Below, one piece after another: positions 33,601-41,635 of a DNA stretch of 64,000 nt; positions within the stretch are counted from its first letter, which is position 1; every line of letters begins with the position of its first letter. The DNA is from Pararge aegeria (lineage: Eukaryota > Arthropoda > Insecta > Lepidoptera > Nymphalidae). A program made the position numbers and the translations under genes. The stretch spans positions 1,984,001 to 2,048,000 of the forward strand of contig NC_053184.1 of assembly GCF_905163445.1 (NCBI RefSeq), given 5' to 3'. Below the pieces are notes generated by a model. That model saw nothing but the letters and a program-made list of their open reading frames with translations. It had not been told where the DNA came from and ran no database searches.

Positions 33601-36600
33601 AAGCCAGAGGACTGGGATGAGGAGATGGACGGCGTGTGGGAAGCGCCGCTGGTTGACAACCCGCTGTGCACCGCCGCACCCGGTTGCGGGGAGTGGAAAC
33701 CACCCACCATCCCCAATCCCAGTTACAAGGTGAATATACAGCGTGTTAATGAAAACCGAAATAATACTTCACAGGCTTTAGAGGTACATTATGTACTGTC
33801 TCTGAGACTTATCTGTATAACCGAAAACGTAATAGTATTTGAGTAAACAACATCACATGCAAAATTAAAATCTTTTAACTCCCGTCACTTTATTAGGTAT
33901 GTGTCGCGTAGCGTAGGTACTATGCACGTGTCGGTCTTTTATCTTCAATAGGGTTGTCATAAGTAAACGCTTAGAATGTTTTGAATTAGTTTGTTTGGAA
34001 AAATAAACATGATTCCTTTGATTTAATATTTTTACATGGTGATTCCTAATGAAATGTACTTATGCATCCTTCAATATTATTTCGTAATTCTGTTACACGT
34101 TGTATAGCTGCAGTATATGGTAGTAGTTGCACAGAGTTCTGCGCGCGAAATCTAAAAATGTCTCGCGAAGACCTTTCAGCATTAAATTAAAATTATAAAT
34201 AATGGAGATAGAGTTCCGGGAGTTGGGAGTTTTTATTGGAAATATCCTCCTCTTTCTGATTTTTTTTTGAAATTTCTTAAGTATTCAAAATTTTTGAAAT
34301 GTTGGCAAAAAACGAAATTTCTTTTTTTTCATCTTCAATTGTTTATAACTTTTGCAATTTTTTATGTACTAATACACGCTTTTGGCACATTTTTCTAGGC
34401 GTCATTCCGGATCCAATGAGCTATCGCACATAATTTTAAGATCAGTATCTCTATTTTGTACCATGTTCAAATTGTCGACTATACTAAATACCACACGGCA
34501 CACTTTAAATAAAAAAACATACTACGACAATACACACATCGCCATTATAATTATAAGCACTTTTTAAACTTGAAATTTACCTGTATTGATGACTACCACC
34601 GCTTCCGAAGGGTGGCATCTCATTATGCGGATATCTATAATTTTTTTTTTTTTGTTTAAGGGTATATGGCGCGCGCCTCTCATCCCCAACCCCAACTATA
34701 AAGGCAAGTGGTCACCGCGCCTCATCCCCAACCCTCACTACTTCAACGATGAGCATCCGTTCCGCATGACGCCCATTGTGAGTACTTCTTACTTACGTAC
34801 CTTCCCATCAAAGATGTATGTGTGTTAACCTACCAATTAATTTGTTGAGTGCTTTTTATTTGATCAGTAATGCTAGCATGCGTGCCACGACATAATTATC
34901 TCGACCCGTTAGTCGTGTTTTAACCCTGGACGCAAAAACGAGGGGGTGTTGTAAGTTTGAGGTGTCTGTGTGTGTGTGTTCAATATGGGTAAAAAAAGGA
35001 AATGGCTTGACTAGAAGAATACTGTACGCAACGATAAATTTCAAATCCAAGATGGCCGCCATCACAAAATGGCTGATTAAATTTTTCTCGCTTAGCTCGT
35101 TCAATTTTGGTATCAAATAAAAGGCCTCGACTTATAGAATTCTAGATACTGTTATGTAATGTCGCGGGTTTTTTTAAAGTTTTTATTTCGATAGGGATAG
35201 ATATGAACGAGATAATAAGTGGAATCTTAACTTTCTTAAGTTTCTCGTGGCCCGTAAGCTACAGTGCGCCTTTGGAACCCTCGTAGCTTTAGTTTTAAAT
35301 TTACGATTGCCAATGCACGATTTTGTTTCTAAGTAAAACTTCGCGCACTTTTGACTCTGGGATTAAGCTTGAGAATGCGTTACGAGAGCGTTACGAAAAG
35401 TGTGATCGAGCGTGGCGAAAAGAAGTTGAGAGGGAGATATAAGTTAGTGAAGATAGAAAGAGTTACGTTTCGTGTATTACTGTACGGGCAAGAAAGAGAG
35501 TTGCGAGCACGCATTTTCTTAGCCAGTAATGAATAAAAATAAAAAATCTATAGAAATTTAAAAATATTATTTTTTTAATGAAAACCTAAAGTTACATATT
35601 TTTAGAAAATTTAAATATATATACACACATACACAGATGGGAGCTAAAGAAGTTTTGCTTCAACCGTGTGGTCTAAAGCAATTTTTTTTGACTTACATAT
35701 TTAAAAAAAAAAGTCAATATCTATGGAATGTTAAACTTGCAGCACGCGGTCGGGTTCGAGCTGTGGTCGATGTCGCCGCAGCTACTGTTCGACAACCTCA
35801 TTATCACGGATGAAGTTGCGGTCGCGGAGCACTGGGCACTCCAGAGCTACGCCCTTAAGCGCGCCAAGATCAACAGCGACGCGGTAAGCACCTTAAACCT
35901 TCCTAGAAGGGTCCACCTTCATCATCATCATCATATCTACCCATTACCGGGCTACTACAGGGCACAGATACAGATATCCTCACCCATTGAGAATGGTTAA
36001 GTGCGGATTTGTAGACATAACACGCCTTTGAGAACATTGTGGAGAACTCTCAGGCACGCAGGTTTCCTCACGATGTTTTCCTTCACCGTCGAAACAAGTT
36101 ACATTTTAATTACTCAAAACGCAAATAACTTACAAAAGTTAGTGGTGTGTTTTATGTGACTCCTCACACTTTATATTAAAGGTTTATTAACGCACATAAC
36201 TTAGAAACGTTAGAGGTTAGGGCTGGAGTTGGAAATGGCCCCCCAGAATGGAAACCCCCAAACACAGAGGTTAGGACTGTCCTACCTAAGCAACCAATCA
36301 ACTTTATTTATGGCATAGAGTTATTTCCTGGGATAAAAAGTAGCCTATGTTACTTTCCGAGTAACAAAGACTACTTTTTATCCCAGGAAACAAACCGGCA
36401 TGGTGATTACGTATCTCGCGTCAGGCGTAAATCACTGCTGTCAAACGTCATTTTTGTTCATTTATTGTATGGAAATGAGACGTTTGACAGCTGTGAGTGC
36501 AAGATTTACGCCTGTCGCGAGATACGAAATCACCCTGCGGTTCCCACTGAATTTGTCAAATTCTGACTATAATATTATAAATCCAAAAGTGTGTCTATCT

Positions 36601-39600
36601 GGTTGTTTGTTTGTCGGTACTTTATGCCCTAACTAAGCAATCAATCGACATGATTTTTGACCGTTGACCTTGACAGGAAGGAGGGTAACATGCCCTACTA
36701 CTACTTATCACTCAGGCTTCTTTTTATCGCAGGAAAACCAAAAATCGATAAAACTAGTCGGGAAATAAAATCAGGTTTTCAGCGGTTTTCTTGAGTGAAC
36801 ATTAACTGGGTTCTTTGACCGCTTGTTCGACATTTTTCTAAGTTACATGGGTATGGACATTAATTCTATCTTAGTTACTTTCACCTGGTGTATCACTGCA
36901 AGAAACTGATTAAAGGGCGATTGTAGTATCGTTCGCAAATCAATTTGCTCGAATGAAACCGAAATGTTGAAACCGTTAATGAAATAAAAAAATATCGGTT
37001 ATTTCTATACCGATTTCCAGCCCTGAGGGCTTACTACCATCGCATGTTGCAGTGTTGTTTTAATATTATTGTTTCAAAATTACAATGTTTATTTTTAGTA
37101 CGTATTTAAAAAGCTTTGTTGCAACATACAACCGTTGCTGCGATAGTGATATTAACAAATATTTTACCTGATTGCAACACAACATATGGTATAGTAGAAT
37201 ATTAAAGGTTTATTAATTTATAAGATTGTACAAGTGTAGGTATAGTGGAGTTTTGATTACTAAACTTAACACAACAACAGCTGACGTGGTGGGGTCGAGT
37301 ATTGACCGCCACCGGGTACCGGCCAGGGTGGTGGGCGCTGTACGTGCTATATTGCTCGATACCCGTCGCTGCATACGTCACGTATCTGTTACGAAGGGCC
37401 AAAGAGGTCACCATACCTTAATATGTGTGCGCTATATCTGTGTGTGTAGATCTATGATGTAGATGCAATGCTACCAATCCATTAATATATGTTCACTTAT
37501 CAATCGACTTCCAAAAGTATTACGTTGGTTAGTATTACAGGGCAGTGGGGCTATTCTGTATCTCGGTTGAAACCAAAGCTAGACACTGTGGAAAGTTGCC
37601 ATCGAATAACACCCAAACCATTATAATACATTACGTAGTTGCATCTGCCAACCGAGTTGGAATGCACTCAGTTGGAAACTTCGGTTTCAGAATACATAAT
37701 ATATTATATATATTTATTTTAGTAATGATATTACTTATTACATGGGTATATGTATATGTGCACCGCCAAACTATTTTCTGTATTTGTTTTCTTCGCCATT
37801 GGTTGCCTGGAAGAAATCGCTATGAAGCGATAAGGCCGCCAAATTGTACACGTTGTTTTGATATTTTTCTTATTTTATATACTTTTTGTCGTGTGCAATA
37901 AAAGTCTATTCAATCATTCATTCATAATATAGGTTTAATAAGACGAAATTGCGTCAAATCAAATAATTTCTTCTTAAAATAAACTCTTAAACATCTTTTT
38001 TAAATGTCACTTATCACTGTAAAAAAACATTGGTGACTTTCAGAAAAGGTTCGTTATATGAACTCGAGAAAAGAGTTCTTTACATAGGTTTAACAGTTTA
38101 TTTGGTGGCAACTAAACAAAATACATAGTTTTAAAAGTGGCAGTTGTATACTCGTCACTAACATGGTCATGCCAGTTACTATACGTCCGCAACTGTTAGG
38201 ATATTACTGAAAATCACTGAACACACTAGTTATCGCAGACTACATCGGTGGAGCACGAATCTCGTTTGAACTGCCCGGTTAGCTCTTTAAATGGTGCCGG
38301 CAGCGTTTCCTCCGAACCAGTCTAGTAATCATTCAGCTATAAACCGTTTGTTATATTGTTAAGGTTGTATTTAGCTCGCACTAACATATGCTAGGTAAAT
38401 ATAATGGACACCGCTTAGCGTGGCTGCGTTCAAATTTCAACTTATCTCTACGTTGTTAAAGTATCTTTTTAATTAACAGTGTAGACGAAGGTAACATACT
38501 GTACTATGGAGTACTATTATACGTACGTACGTAGCACCAGCTAGATTATGTAGCCGCTAGAAGTATGCTATGTCTTAGGAGTCGGCGGTGGAGAGGATGC
38601 TGAAATATGCGGGAGAGAACCCGTGGGTCTACGCCGTAGTGATCATCGGCTCCTTCATATTCGTCGGCCTGATCGCTTACCTGTGCTGTGGCCCTAGTAC
38701 AGTGGCTGTAAGTATTATGTCATCTTAAAGTTTTCTCAAACATCGTTTGTACTTTTGAGCATTATTATGACAATCTTCTTTGCAATAATTCGAAATTTCT
38801 GTACTGGCCAAGTACATGCGAAAAGCGGACTACAAAATTTGTATGAAAATCCTGTCGTGGTTTGGCAGCCAAATAAATTACATTACAAATTAATTACATT
38901 ACATCTGTTCTGTAATGCAAAAATGGAACTAGTTTTTAAACCTAGCAACCAAGGAGGTAACTTACCAAAGGTTTTATTTGAGTTTCGAACTGGCTTGAAA
39001 ACCCAAATGAAAAAATTAACGCAGGGAAAAATATTGTTGTTCGTTTTTCGTTATGGATTTTGAAAAATAATTCAAAATCAATAACTTCATTTTTTACTAA
39101 AAAGTTCTGCGTAGTTAGTACTTAGTTTTAATTTCCGCGCATTATTTGCAAAAAATTTGCCGTCCGCTGCAGAAATGTCATCAACATCAACCCATTACTG
39201 GCCCACTGCAGGGCACGGGTCTCCTCCCACAATGAAAAGGGGTTAAGGCCGTAGTCCACCATGTTGGCCCAGTGCGGATTGGTGGACTCCACACACCTAA
39301 TAACATTATGTAGAACTCTCAGGCATGCAGGTTTCCTCACGATGTTATCCTTCACCGTGATACACAAGTGATATTTAATTACTTAAAACGCACATAACTT
39401 AGAAAAGTTAGAGGTTCGTACTAGCTTTTACCCACTGGGCGATCACCGCTACATCACTAATGTACTGTTATATATTTTGCAGTAATGTACTATTTTATAA
39501 TTTAGGACACTGACGCGGAGGTGAAAAAGACTGACGCGTTAGTGGACGACGACCCGCACCAGTCGGAGGGGGAGGGGGAGGCGGAGTTGGAAGGGGAGGG

Positions 39601-41635
39601 GGGTGACGACGAGCAGGACAAGCCCAGCAAGGCGGACCTGGAGGGGCCCGAGCAGGCCGCCGATAGCACTGACGTGAGTTTGGATTTGAAGTTATATAAG
39701 TTATTTTTAACGCAGCTTTTTAATTGTATCGATAAAACGTTTTCTTTTAATCCACTACAAGTTAGCTCTTGACTGCAATCCAGGTGGGATCTTCTTTAGC
39801 TCTTGACTGCAATCCAGGTGGGATCTTCTTTAGCTCTTGACTGCAATCCAGGTGGGATTGAAGTCAATCTACCGGTTCGTAGAAAAAGTTATTTATATAT
39901 AAATAAATAAATAATAGTTAATATACTACGACAATACACACATCGCTATCTGGTCCCAAAGTAAGCGTAGCTTGTGTTATGGGAACTAAGATAGCTGTTG
40001 AATATTTTTTTGAATATAATACATAAATACTTATAATATACATATAAACACCCAGACACTGAAAAACATTCATGCTCATCACACAAACATTTTCCAGTGG
40101 TGGGAATCGAACCCACCGCCTTGGACTCAGCGGCAACTATACGGCCGATTGGCGCAGCAAACTGCGCCAATCGGCCGTATAGTTGTATTTCATGTGAAGG
40201 GTACCGTGAGATGTTAAAAGTTCAACGCGCTTTTTTCAACTTAGTGTGAGTTCTTTTCTTTATTTCACTACAAGTGAGCCCTTGACTGCAATCCCACCTG
40301 GTGGTGATGATGCAGTCTTAAGATGGTAGCGGGCTAACCTGCTAGGGAGTATGGTAGTCATCAACCTTATAGGTTTCTACGCGACATCGCACCGGAACAT
40401 TAAATCGCTTAGCGGCACGTCTTTGTCGGTAGGGTCGTAACTAGCCACGGCCGAAGCCGTCAATTTTGTATTTTAGATTTTTGAGCGCTGTGAATTTAAG
40501 TAGGAGGTCCTGTGTTTGATCCCCGGCATAGACATTTTAGTAATTCGTAATTTCTGACTTTACTCGGTCTGGTCTGCGCTTATACCGGGGCTGCCAAGCA
40601 ATTTAGCGTTCCGGTGCGATGCCAAGATGCCAAGAAACTGATTAGGGGTATGGATTTTTTATATCACTGGCATATCCTTAACAAGTTAGCCCGCTACCAT
40701 CTTGAATGCATCAACACTTACCACCAGGATTGCCGTCAAGGGCTATCTTGTAGTGAAATAAAGAAAAGAACTCACACTAAATATTTGAAAAATGCGCGTT
40801 GAACTCTTAACATCTCACGGTACCCTCCACATGAAATACAACTAAATATAAATAACTTTTTCTACAAACCGGTATTTAGGATTACGTACCCAAAGAGTAA
40901 AATGTGGCCCTACTGACCCCTATGACTCCGCTGTCCGTCCATCTATCTGTCTGTCCGTCCGTTTGTCACCAGCCGTATCTCATGAACCATGATAGTCAGA
41001 CAGTTGACATTTTTACATATTAAAAACATTAAAAAATAAATATCAAATACCAACACAACAGACATGGTTTTTTTCCGTTTTTATAGATAACTAGTTGTAC
41101 CCTGCCACGCTACGCTGTGGCACATTTTTACGGAATGGTTGAGAAATGAGAAACAAAACAAAGAATACATTACATATGTCAGCGAGTGTTTTTCTCGCTT
41201 TCGGCAGATGTCGCGGTCACTGGTACATCGATCGTTAAAAAAAACTGTGGTTTCACGGTTGCGGATATGTGACTGTTGCAAAAAATATATAAAAACAATC
41301 CTTGATGCGGATTATATATCATGCTAAAATTTCAGCTCGATCGGTGCAGAACTTTTTGAGTTTTTGAAGCGTACACAAACCAACATAACATTTTTATATA
41401 GATAGATGGTACGGAATCCTTCGATCGCGAGTCCAATTCGTACTTAGCCGGTTCTTTCATATCCTTTATTTTTAAATTAATTAAAGACACATGATATAAT
41501 GACTCTATAAGGATTGCGCTTTTCCATGAGGAGATACGGAACTGTAAAATGTACTATTGTTTGCAGACGACTCCGCTCGTGGACACGGAGGGCGCTGGCG
41601 ACGGGCAGCGAAAACGGAAGCCGCGCAAGGAGTAA
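18577..41635 (+). CDS. Calnexin (complete, 12 coding exons)
   Basis: ER membrane lectin chaperone that holds monoglucosylated glycoproteins during folding. Exons: 18577-18681, 22073-22240, 22879-23028, 28524-28732, 30553-30760, 32049-32169, 33587-33729, 34661-34777, 35743-35883, 38579-38707, 39506-39673 and 41567-41635. All introns are GT-AG, phases agree throughout, and the product is 575 residues, close to the family size. The order is signal peptide (about 1-24), globular lectin domain half 1, P-domain with four type-1 repeats (KPNDWDE, KPDDWDE, KPDGWLD, KPEDWDE) and three type-2 repeats (GVWEAPLVDNP, GIWRAPLIPNP, KWSPRLIPNP), lectin half 2 (FELWSMSPQLLFDN), membrane helix about 471-491, an acidic Glu/Asp-rich cytosolic tail and the basic ER-retention end RKPRKE. 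Introns are crowded with transposons, but the reading frame is undamaged. Confidence 0.97.
18682..22072 (+). other. Calnexin intron 1 (3.4 kb)
   Basis: Contains a diverged retroelement tail (about 20075-20165), an element-E copy (20340-20530), SINE-B fragments (20628-20780, 21655-21735), a retroelement 3' end with GAGATCGCTTTAGTGATAAG (21085-21260) and a SINE-A tail (21840-21990). Bases 18.7-20.0 kb and 21.32-21.60 kb hold nothing recognisable. Confidence 0.6.
22073..22240 (+). CDS. Calnexin exon 2
   Basis: Encodes TIEEEEDYQSPQVDPKRVFL, SEHFDDEAAFKKKWIKSEAK and YDGKWE, the start of the lectin domain (the FxxWxxSxAKK and YDGKWE signatures). Acceptor CCACAG, donor GTATGC. Confidence 0.96.
22590..22815 (+). 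repeat. Non-LTR retroelement 3' end
   Basis: Contains ACCGGCTAAGTTTGTTGTGG and ends in TTTGACTTTGACTTTGAC. Calnexin intron 2. Confidence 0.75.
22879..23028 (+). CDS. Calnexin exon 3
   Basis: Encodes IQTPARRILKNDLGLVLTTE, then AKHAAISALL and FKDKPLVVQYEVTMQ. This matches the calreticulin-family strand that precedes the CGGAY motif. Acceptor TTTCAG, donor GTAAGG. Confidence 0.96.
23411..23660. repeat. Inverted repeat in calnexin intron 3
   Basis: Left arm CAACGGATTGATGTGAATTT to AGTTTATGGGCCGGAGAGTG; the right arm is the imperfect complement ending ACATCAATCCGTTAC. It is either a small palindromic MITE or two oppositely oriented retroelement tails. Confidence 0.55.
23883..25289 (-). mobile_element. 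hAT-family transposon, 1,407 bp, with GTCTTG subterminal arrays
   Basis: A perfect 8-bp target duplication, CTTAGAAC, lies at 23875-23882 and 25290-25297. Terminal inverted repeats TAGTGTTGCCCAAAT / ATTTGGGCAACACTA. Inside each end are arrays of (GG)TCTTG hexamers (about 23905-24035 and 25125-25270), in both orientations at the right end. A minus-strand remnant of hAT transposase sits in the middle (separate entry). The element is too short to be autonomous. Confidence 0.92.
24461..24676 (-). pseudogene. hAT transposase C-terminal (dimerisation) fragment
   Basis: A frame of about 70 residues with YPILSKMARDFLSIPATSVP, then AERLFSKASLVIRKHRNRLS and SARWLLCINSW. The (S/P)xxSAxxERxFS-type and RNRLS motifs are diagnostic of the hAT dimerisation domain. 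The N-terminal zinc finger and the catalytic D/D/E part are missing, so this is a remnant inside the element. Confidence 0.85.
26092..26292 (-). repeat. SINE-A copy
   Basis: Minus-strand body and B-box (GGGTTTCGATTCCCACAACT when read on the minus strand). Confidence 0.8.
27150..27350 (+). repeat. SINE-B copy, headless
   Basis: Starts GAGTCTGGTTTGGTGGAAGG and contains GGCCGTGGCTAGTTAGCACC and AGTTCCGGTACAATGTTGC. Confidence 0.7.
27352..27795 (+). repeat. SINE-C copy split by a hAT MITE
   Basis: Head GGTGATAACCCAGTGGGTAG, B-box AGTTCGAATCCC, body TAGGAAACCTGCATGCCTGA and CAATCCGCACTGGGCCAGCG. The SINE resumes at AGGAGACCCGTGCCCGGTAG after the insertion at 27604-27747. Confidence 0.8.
27604..27747. 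mobile_element. hAT-type MITE, 144 bp
   Basis: Termini CAGTGGCGTGCAT and GTGCACGCCACTG. Flanking 8-bp target duplication ATTCTGGG / ATTCTAGG (one mismatch). Inserted into a SINE-C copy, so it is younger than that SINE. Confidence 0.85.
27874..28072. mobile_element. hAT-type MITE, 199 bp
   Basis: Termini CAGTAGCGTGCATAGAGGGT and its near complement ending CGCCACTA. Perfect 8-bp target duplication AATGGGTG at 27866-27873 and 28073-28080. Same family as the 27604 element. Confidence 0.88.
28368..28523 (+). repeat. SINE-C fragment running into calnexin exon 4 acceptor
   Basis: AGTTAGGAAACCTGCATGCC through CTCATTCTGGGAGGA is SINE-C. It then passes into GATTGCAGTCAAGGGTTA, which is like a SINE-B end, within 40 bp of the exon 4 acceptor. 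Confidence 0.6.
28524..28732 (+). CDS. Calnexin exon 4: lectin core
   Basis: Encodes EGQNCGGAYIKLLSK, QFHDQTPYTIMFGPDKCG and NKLHFIFRHKNPKNG. These contain the two calreticulin-family signatures and the conserved Cys pair. Acceptor GAACAG, donor GTGAGT, ends in phase 2. Confidence 0.98.
28733..30552 (+). other. Calnexin intron 4
   Basis: Contains SINE-B (28928-29043) interrupted by SINE-A (29044-29180), a retroelement fragment (29380-29500), minus-strand SINE-B (29575-29765), a minus-strand retroelement tail (29803-29900) and a plus-strand retroelement 3' end (30345-30490, GAGATCGCTATTAAGCGATA). Bases 29.9-30.3 kb are AT-rich with nothing recognised. Confidence 0.65.
30553..30760 (+). CDS. 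Calnexin exon 5: lectin domain to first P-domain repeat
   Basis: Encodes QRLDDIYKDKEPHLYTLVVR, PDNTFTILVDNKEANSGSLL, FTPPINPPKEIEDPDDKKPN and DWDEREK. It includes the (D/N)KEANSG loop and the first KPxDWDE repeat. Donor GTTAGT, phase 0. Confidence 0.98.
30761..32048 (+). other. Calnexin intron 5
   Basis: Bases 30885-31070 are a widespread insect repeat (TTAGGATTCCGTACCCACAG, then CTGTCTGTCTGTCACCAG). Bases 31409-31762 are an element-D copy. The rest, including 31.07-31.40 and 31.76-32.04 kb, holds nothing recognised. Confidence 0.6.
32049..32169 (+). CDS. Calnexin exon 6: P-domain repeats
   Basis: Encodes IVDPTASKPDDWDEKEPAQI, then IDPNAVKPDGWLDNEPDMIP, two type-1 repeats. Acceptor TTCCAG, donor GTGCGT, ends in phase 1. 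Confidence 0.98.
32262..32640 (-). repeat. RTE-like retroelement C-terminal fragment plus 13-bp tandem repeat
   Basis: The minus-strand frame 32483-32262 reads MAGRIARRTDGRWGLKVLEW, then RPRTGQPSVGRPPTRWTDDV and AGSRWRQAAQDRVLWNSLQK, a common end of lepidopteran endonuclease-reverse transcriptase proteins. Bases 32547-32596 are a short tandem repeat of TGATTTCTCATTTC. Relatives: 48060-48260, 49100-49340 and 58620-58866. Confidence 0.75.
32641..33586. other. Rest of calnexin intron 6
   Basis: No coding signal supported. A short stretch at about 33470-33520 (ATACGCAGACGATGTCGCGA) resembles the reversed end of the GTTGCCCGCGACTTCG element. Confidence 0.4.
33587..33729 (+). CDS. Calnexin exon 7: P-domain tip
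   Basis: Encodes DPEATKPEDWDEEMDGVWEA, then PLVDNPLCTAAPGCGEWKPP and TIPNPSYK. It holds the fourth type-1 repeat and the first type-2 repeat, with the calnexin Cys pair (CTAAPGC). Donor GTGAAT, phase 0. Confidence 0.98.
33735..34106 (+). repeat. Element-D copy starting 5 nt inside intron 7
   Basis: A roughly 370-bp dispersed element. Starts TATACAGCGTGTTAATGAAA, contains GGCTTTAGAGGTACATTATG and ends GTTACACGTTGTATA, giving short inverted termini. Copies at 31409-31762 (+), 14800-15050 (-) and 45735-46085 (-). MITE-like; class not certain. Confidence 0.7.
34107..34660. other. Rest of calnexin intron 7
   Basis: AT-rich. A short SINE-A scrap (about 34510-34545, ACTACGACAATACACACATC) is the only recognisable repeat. 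Confidence 0.4.
34661..34777 (+). CDS. Calnexin exon 8: P-domain type-2 repeats
   Basis: Encodes GIWRAPLIPNPNYKGKWSPR, then LIPNPHYFNDEHPFRMTPI. Two type-2 repeats are followed by return to the globular domain. Acceptor TTTAAG, donor GTGAGT. Confidence 0.98.
34778..35742 (+). other. Calnexin intron 8
   Basis: Nothing confidently recognised. Bases 35.22-35.32 kb contain a retroelement scrap (TTTGGAACCCTCGTAGCTTT). The purine-rich block 35350-35530 is unidentified. Confidence 0.4.
35743..35883 (+). CDS. Calnexin exon 9: lectin domain, second half
   Basis: Encodes HAVGFELWSMSPQLLFDNLI, ITDEVAVAEHWALQSYALKR and AKINSDA. FELWSM...FDN is the C-terminal strand of the lectin domain. Donor GTAAGC. 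Confidence 0.98.
35915..36260 (-). repeat. SINE-C fragments
   Basis: Minus-strand SINE-C containing (as plus) AGAACTCTCAGGCACGCAGG and CGATGTTTTCCTTCACCG, followed by a second short piece (36185-36260). Confidence 0.65.
36399..36537. mobile_element. 139-bp palindromic MITE with CGG target duplication
   Basis: Inverted ends of about 48 bp beginning CATGGTGATTACGTATCTCG and CAGGGTGATTTCGTATCTCG, with the arms also sharing AGGCGTAAATC and GACGTTTGACAGC. Flanked by CGG at 36396-36398 and 36538-36540. It sits inside another repeat (TTTTTATCCCAGGAAACAAA ... CGGTTCCCAC). The superfamily is uncertain; a 3-bp duplication would suit PIF/Harbinger. Confidence 0.8.
36541..38578. other. Rest of calnexin intron 9
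   Basis: Bases 37720-37920 are a retroelement 3' end (GGAAGAAATCGCTATGAAGC, ends TCATTCATTCAT). Bases 36.54-36.9 kb are part of a common repeat (TGCCCTAACTAAGCAATCAA). The GC-richer block at 37270-37400 and the stretch 37.9-38.57 kb are unidentified. Confidence 0.45.
38579..38707 (+). CDS. Calnexin exon 10: transmembrane helix
   Basis: Encodes ESAVERMLKYAGENPWVYAV, then VIIGSFIFVGLIAYLCCGPS. A single helix at about residues 471-491 ends in the Cys pair that is often palmitoylated in the family. Donor GTAAGT. Confidence 0.96.
39178..39455 (-). repeat. SINE-C copy
   Basis: Minus strand; plus-strand words CCCACTGCAGGGCACGGGTC, GTAGTCCACCATGTTGGCCC and AGAACTCTCAGGCATGCAGG. Calnexin intron 10. 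Confidence 0.8.
39506..39673 (+). CDS. Calnexin exon 11: acidic cytosolic tail
   Basis: Encodes DTDAEVKKTDALVDDDPHQS, EGEGEAELEGEGGDDEQDKP and a Glu/Asp-rich end. It is low complexity and acidic, as in calnexin tails. Donor GTGAGT. Confidence 0.95.
39765..39860 (+). repeat. Three-copy 34-bp tandem repeat
   Basis: The unit GCTCTTGACTGCAATCCAGG plus TGGGATCTTCTTTA is repeated three times, 90 bp into calnexin intron 11. It is derived from the SINE-B 3' end (read as the minus strand). Confidence 0.85.
39868..40876. repeat. About 1-kb inverted duplication in calnexin intron 11
   Basis: The left arm starts ACCGGTTCGTAGAAAAAGTT and the right arm ends AACTTTTTCTACAAACCGGT. Inner portions also pair: CATGTGAAGGGTACCGTGAG (from 40191) with CTCACGGTACCCTCCACATG (40814 on), and minus-strand SINE-B (40255-40455) with plus-strand SINE-B (40470-40765). 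A minus-strand SINE-A (39896-40155) interrupts only the left arm, so it came later. A perfect 24-bp hairpin (40133-40184) lies at the SINE head. Confidence 0.85.
40877..41566 (+). other. Rest of calnexin intron 11
   Basis: Bases 40880-41030 match the same widespread repeat as 30885-31070 (TTAGGATTACGTACCCAAAG, CTGTCCGTCCGTTTGTCACC). Bases 41090-41400 are another common element starting ACTAGTTGTACCCTGCCACG. Confidence 0.6.
41567..41635 (+). CDS. Calnexin exon 12: C-terminus and stop
   Basis: Encodes TTPLVDTEGAGDGQRKRKPR plus KE, then TAA at 41633-41635. The RKPRKE end corresponds to the ER-localising RKPRRE of vertebrate calnexin. Confidence 0.97.
   Translation, partial: TTPLVDTEGAGDGQRKRKPRKE

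Noticed and set aside
33464..33703. Minus-strand frame over calnexin exon 7
   Set aside because: Shadow of the real exon; no conserved motif.
35351..35536. Lys/Arg/Glu-rich 61-codon frame in calnexin intron 8
   Set aside because: No similarity that I can name, and calnexin exons 8 and 9 join in phase without it. Left as unexplained intron DNA.
37226..37462. GC-richer open frame in calnexin intron 9
   Set aside because: No recognisable motif and open on both strands, which suggests low stop frequency rather than coding.
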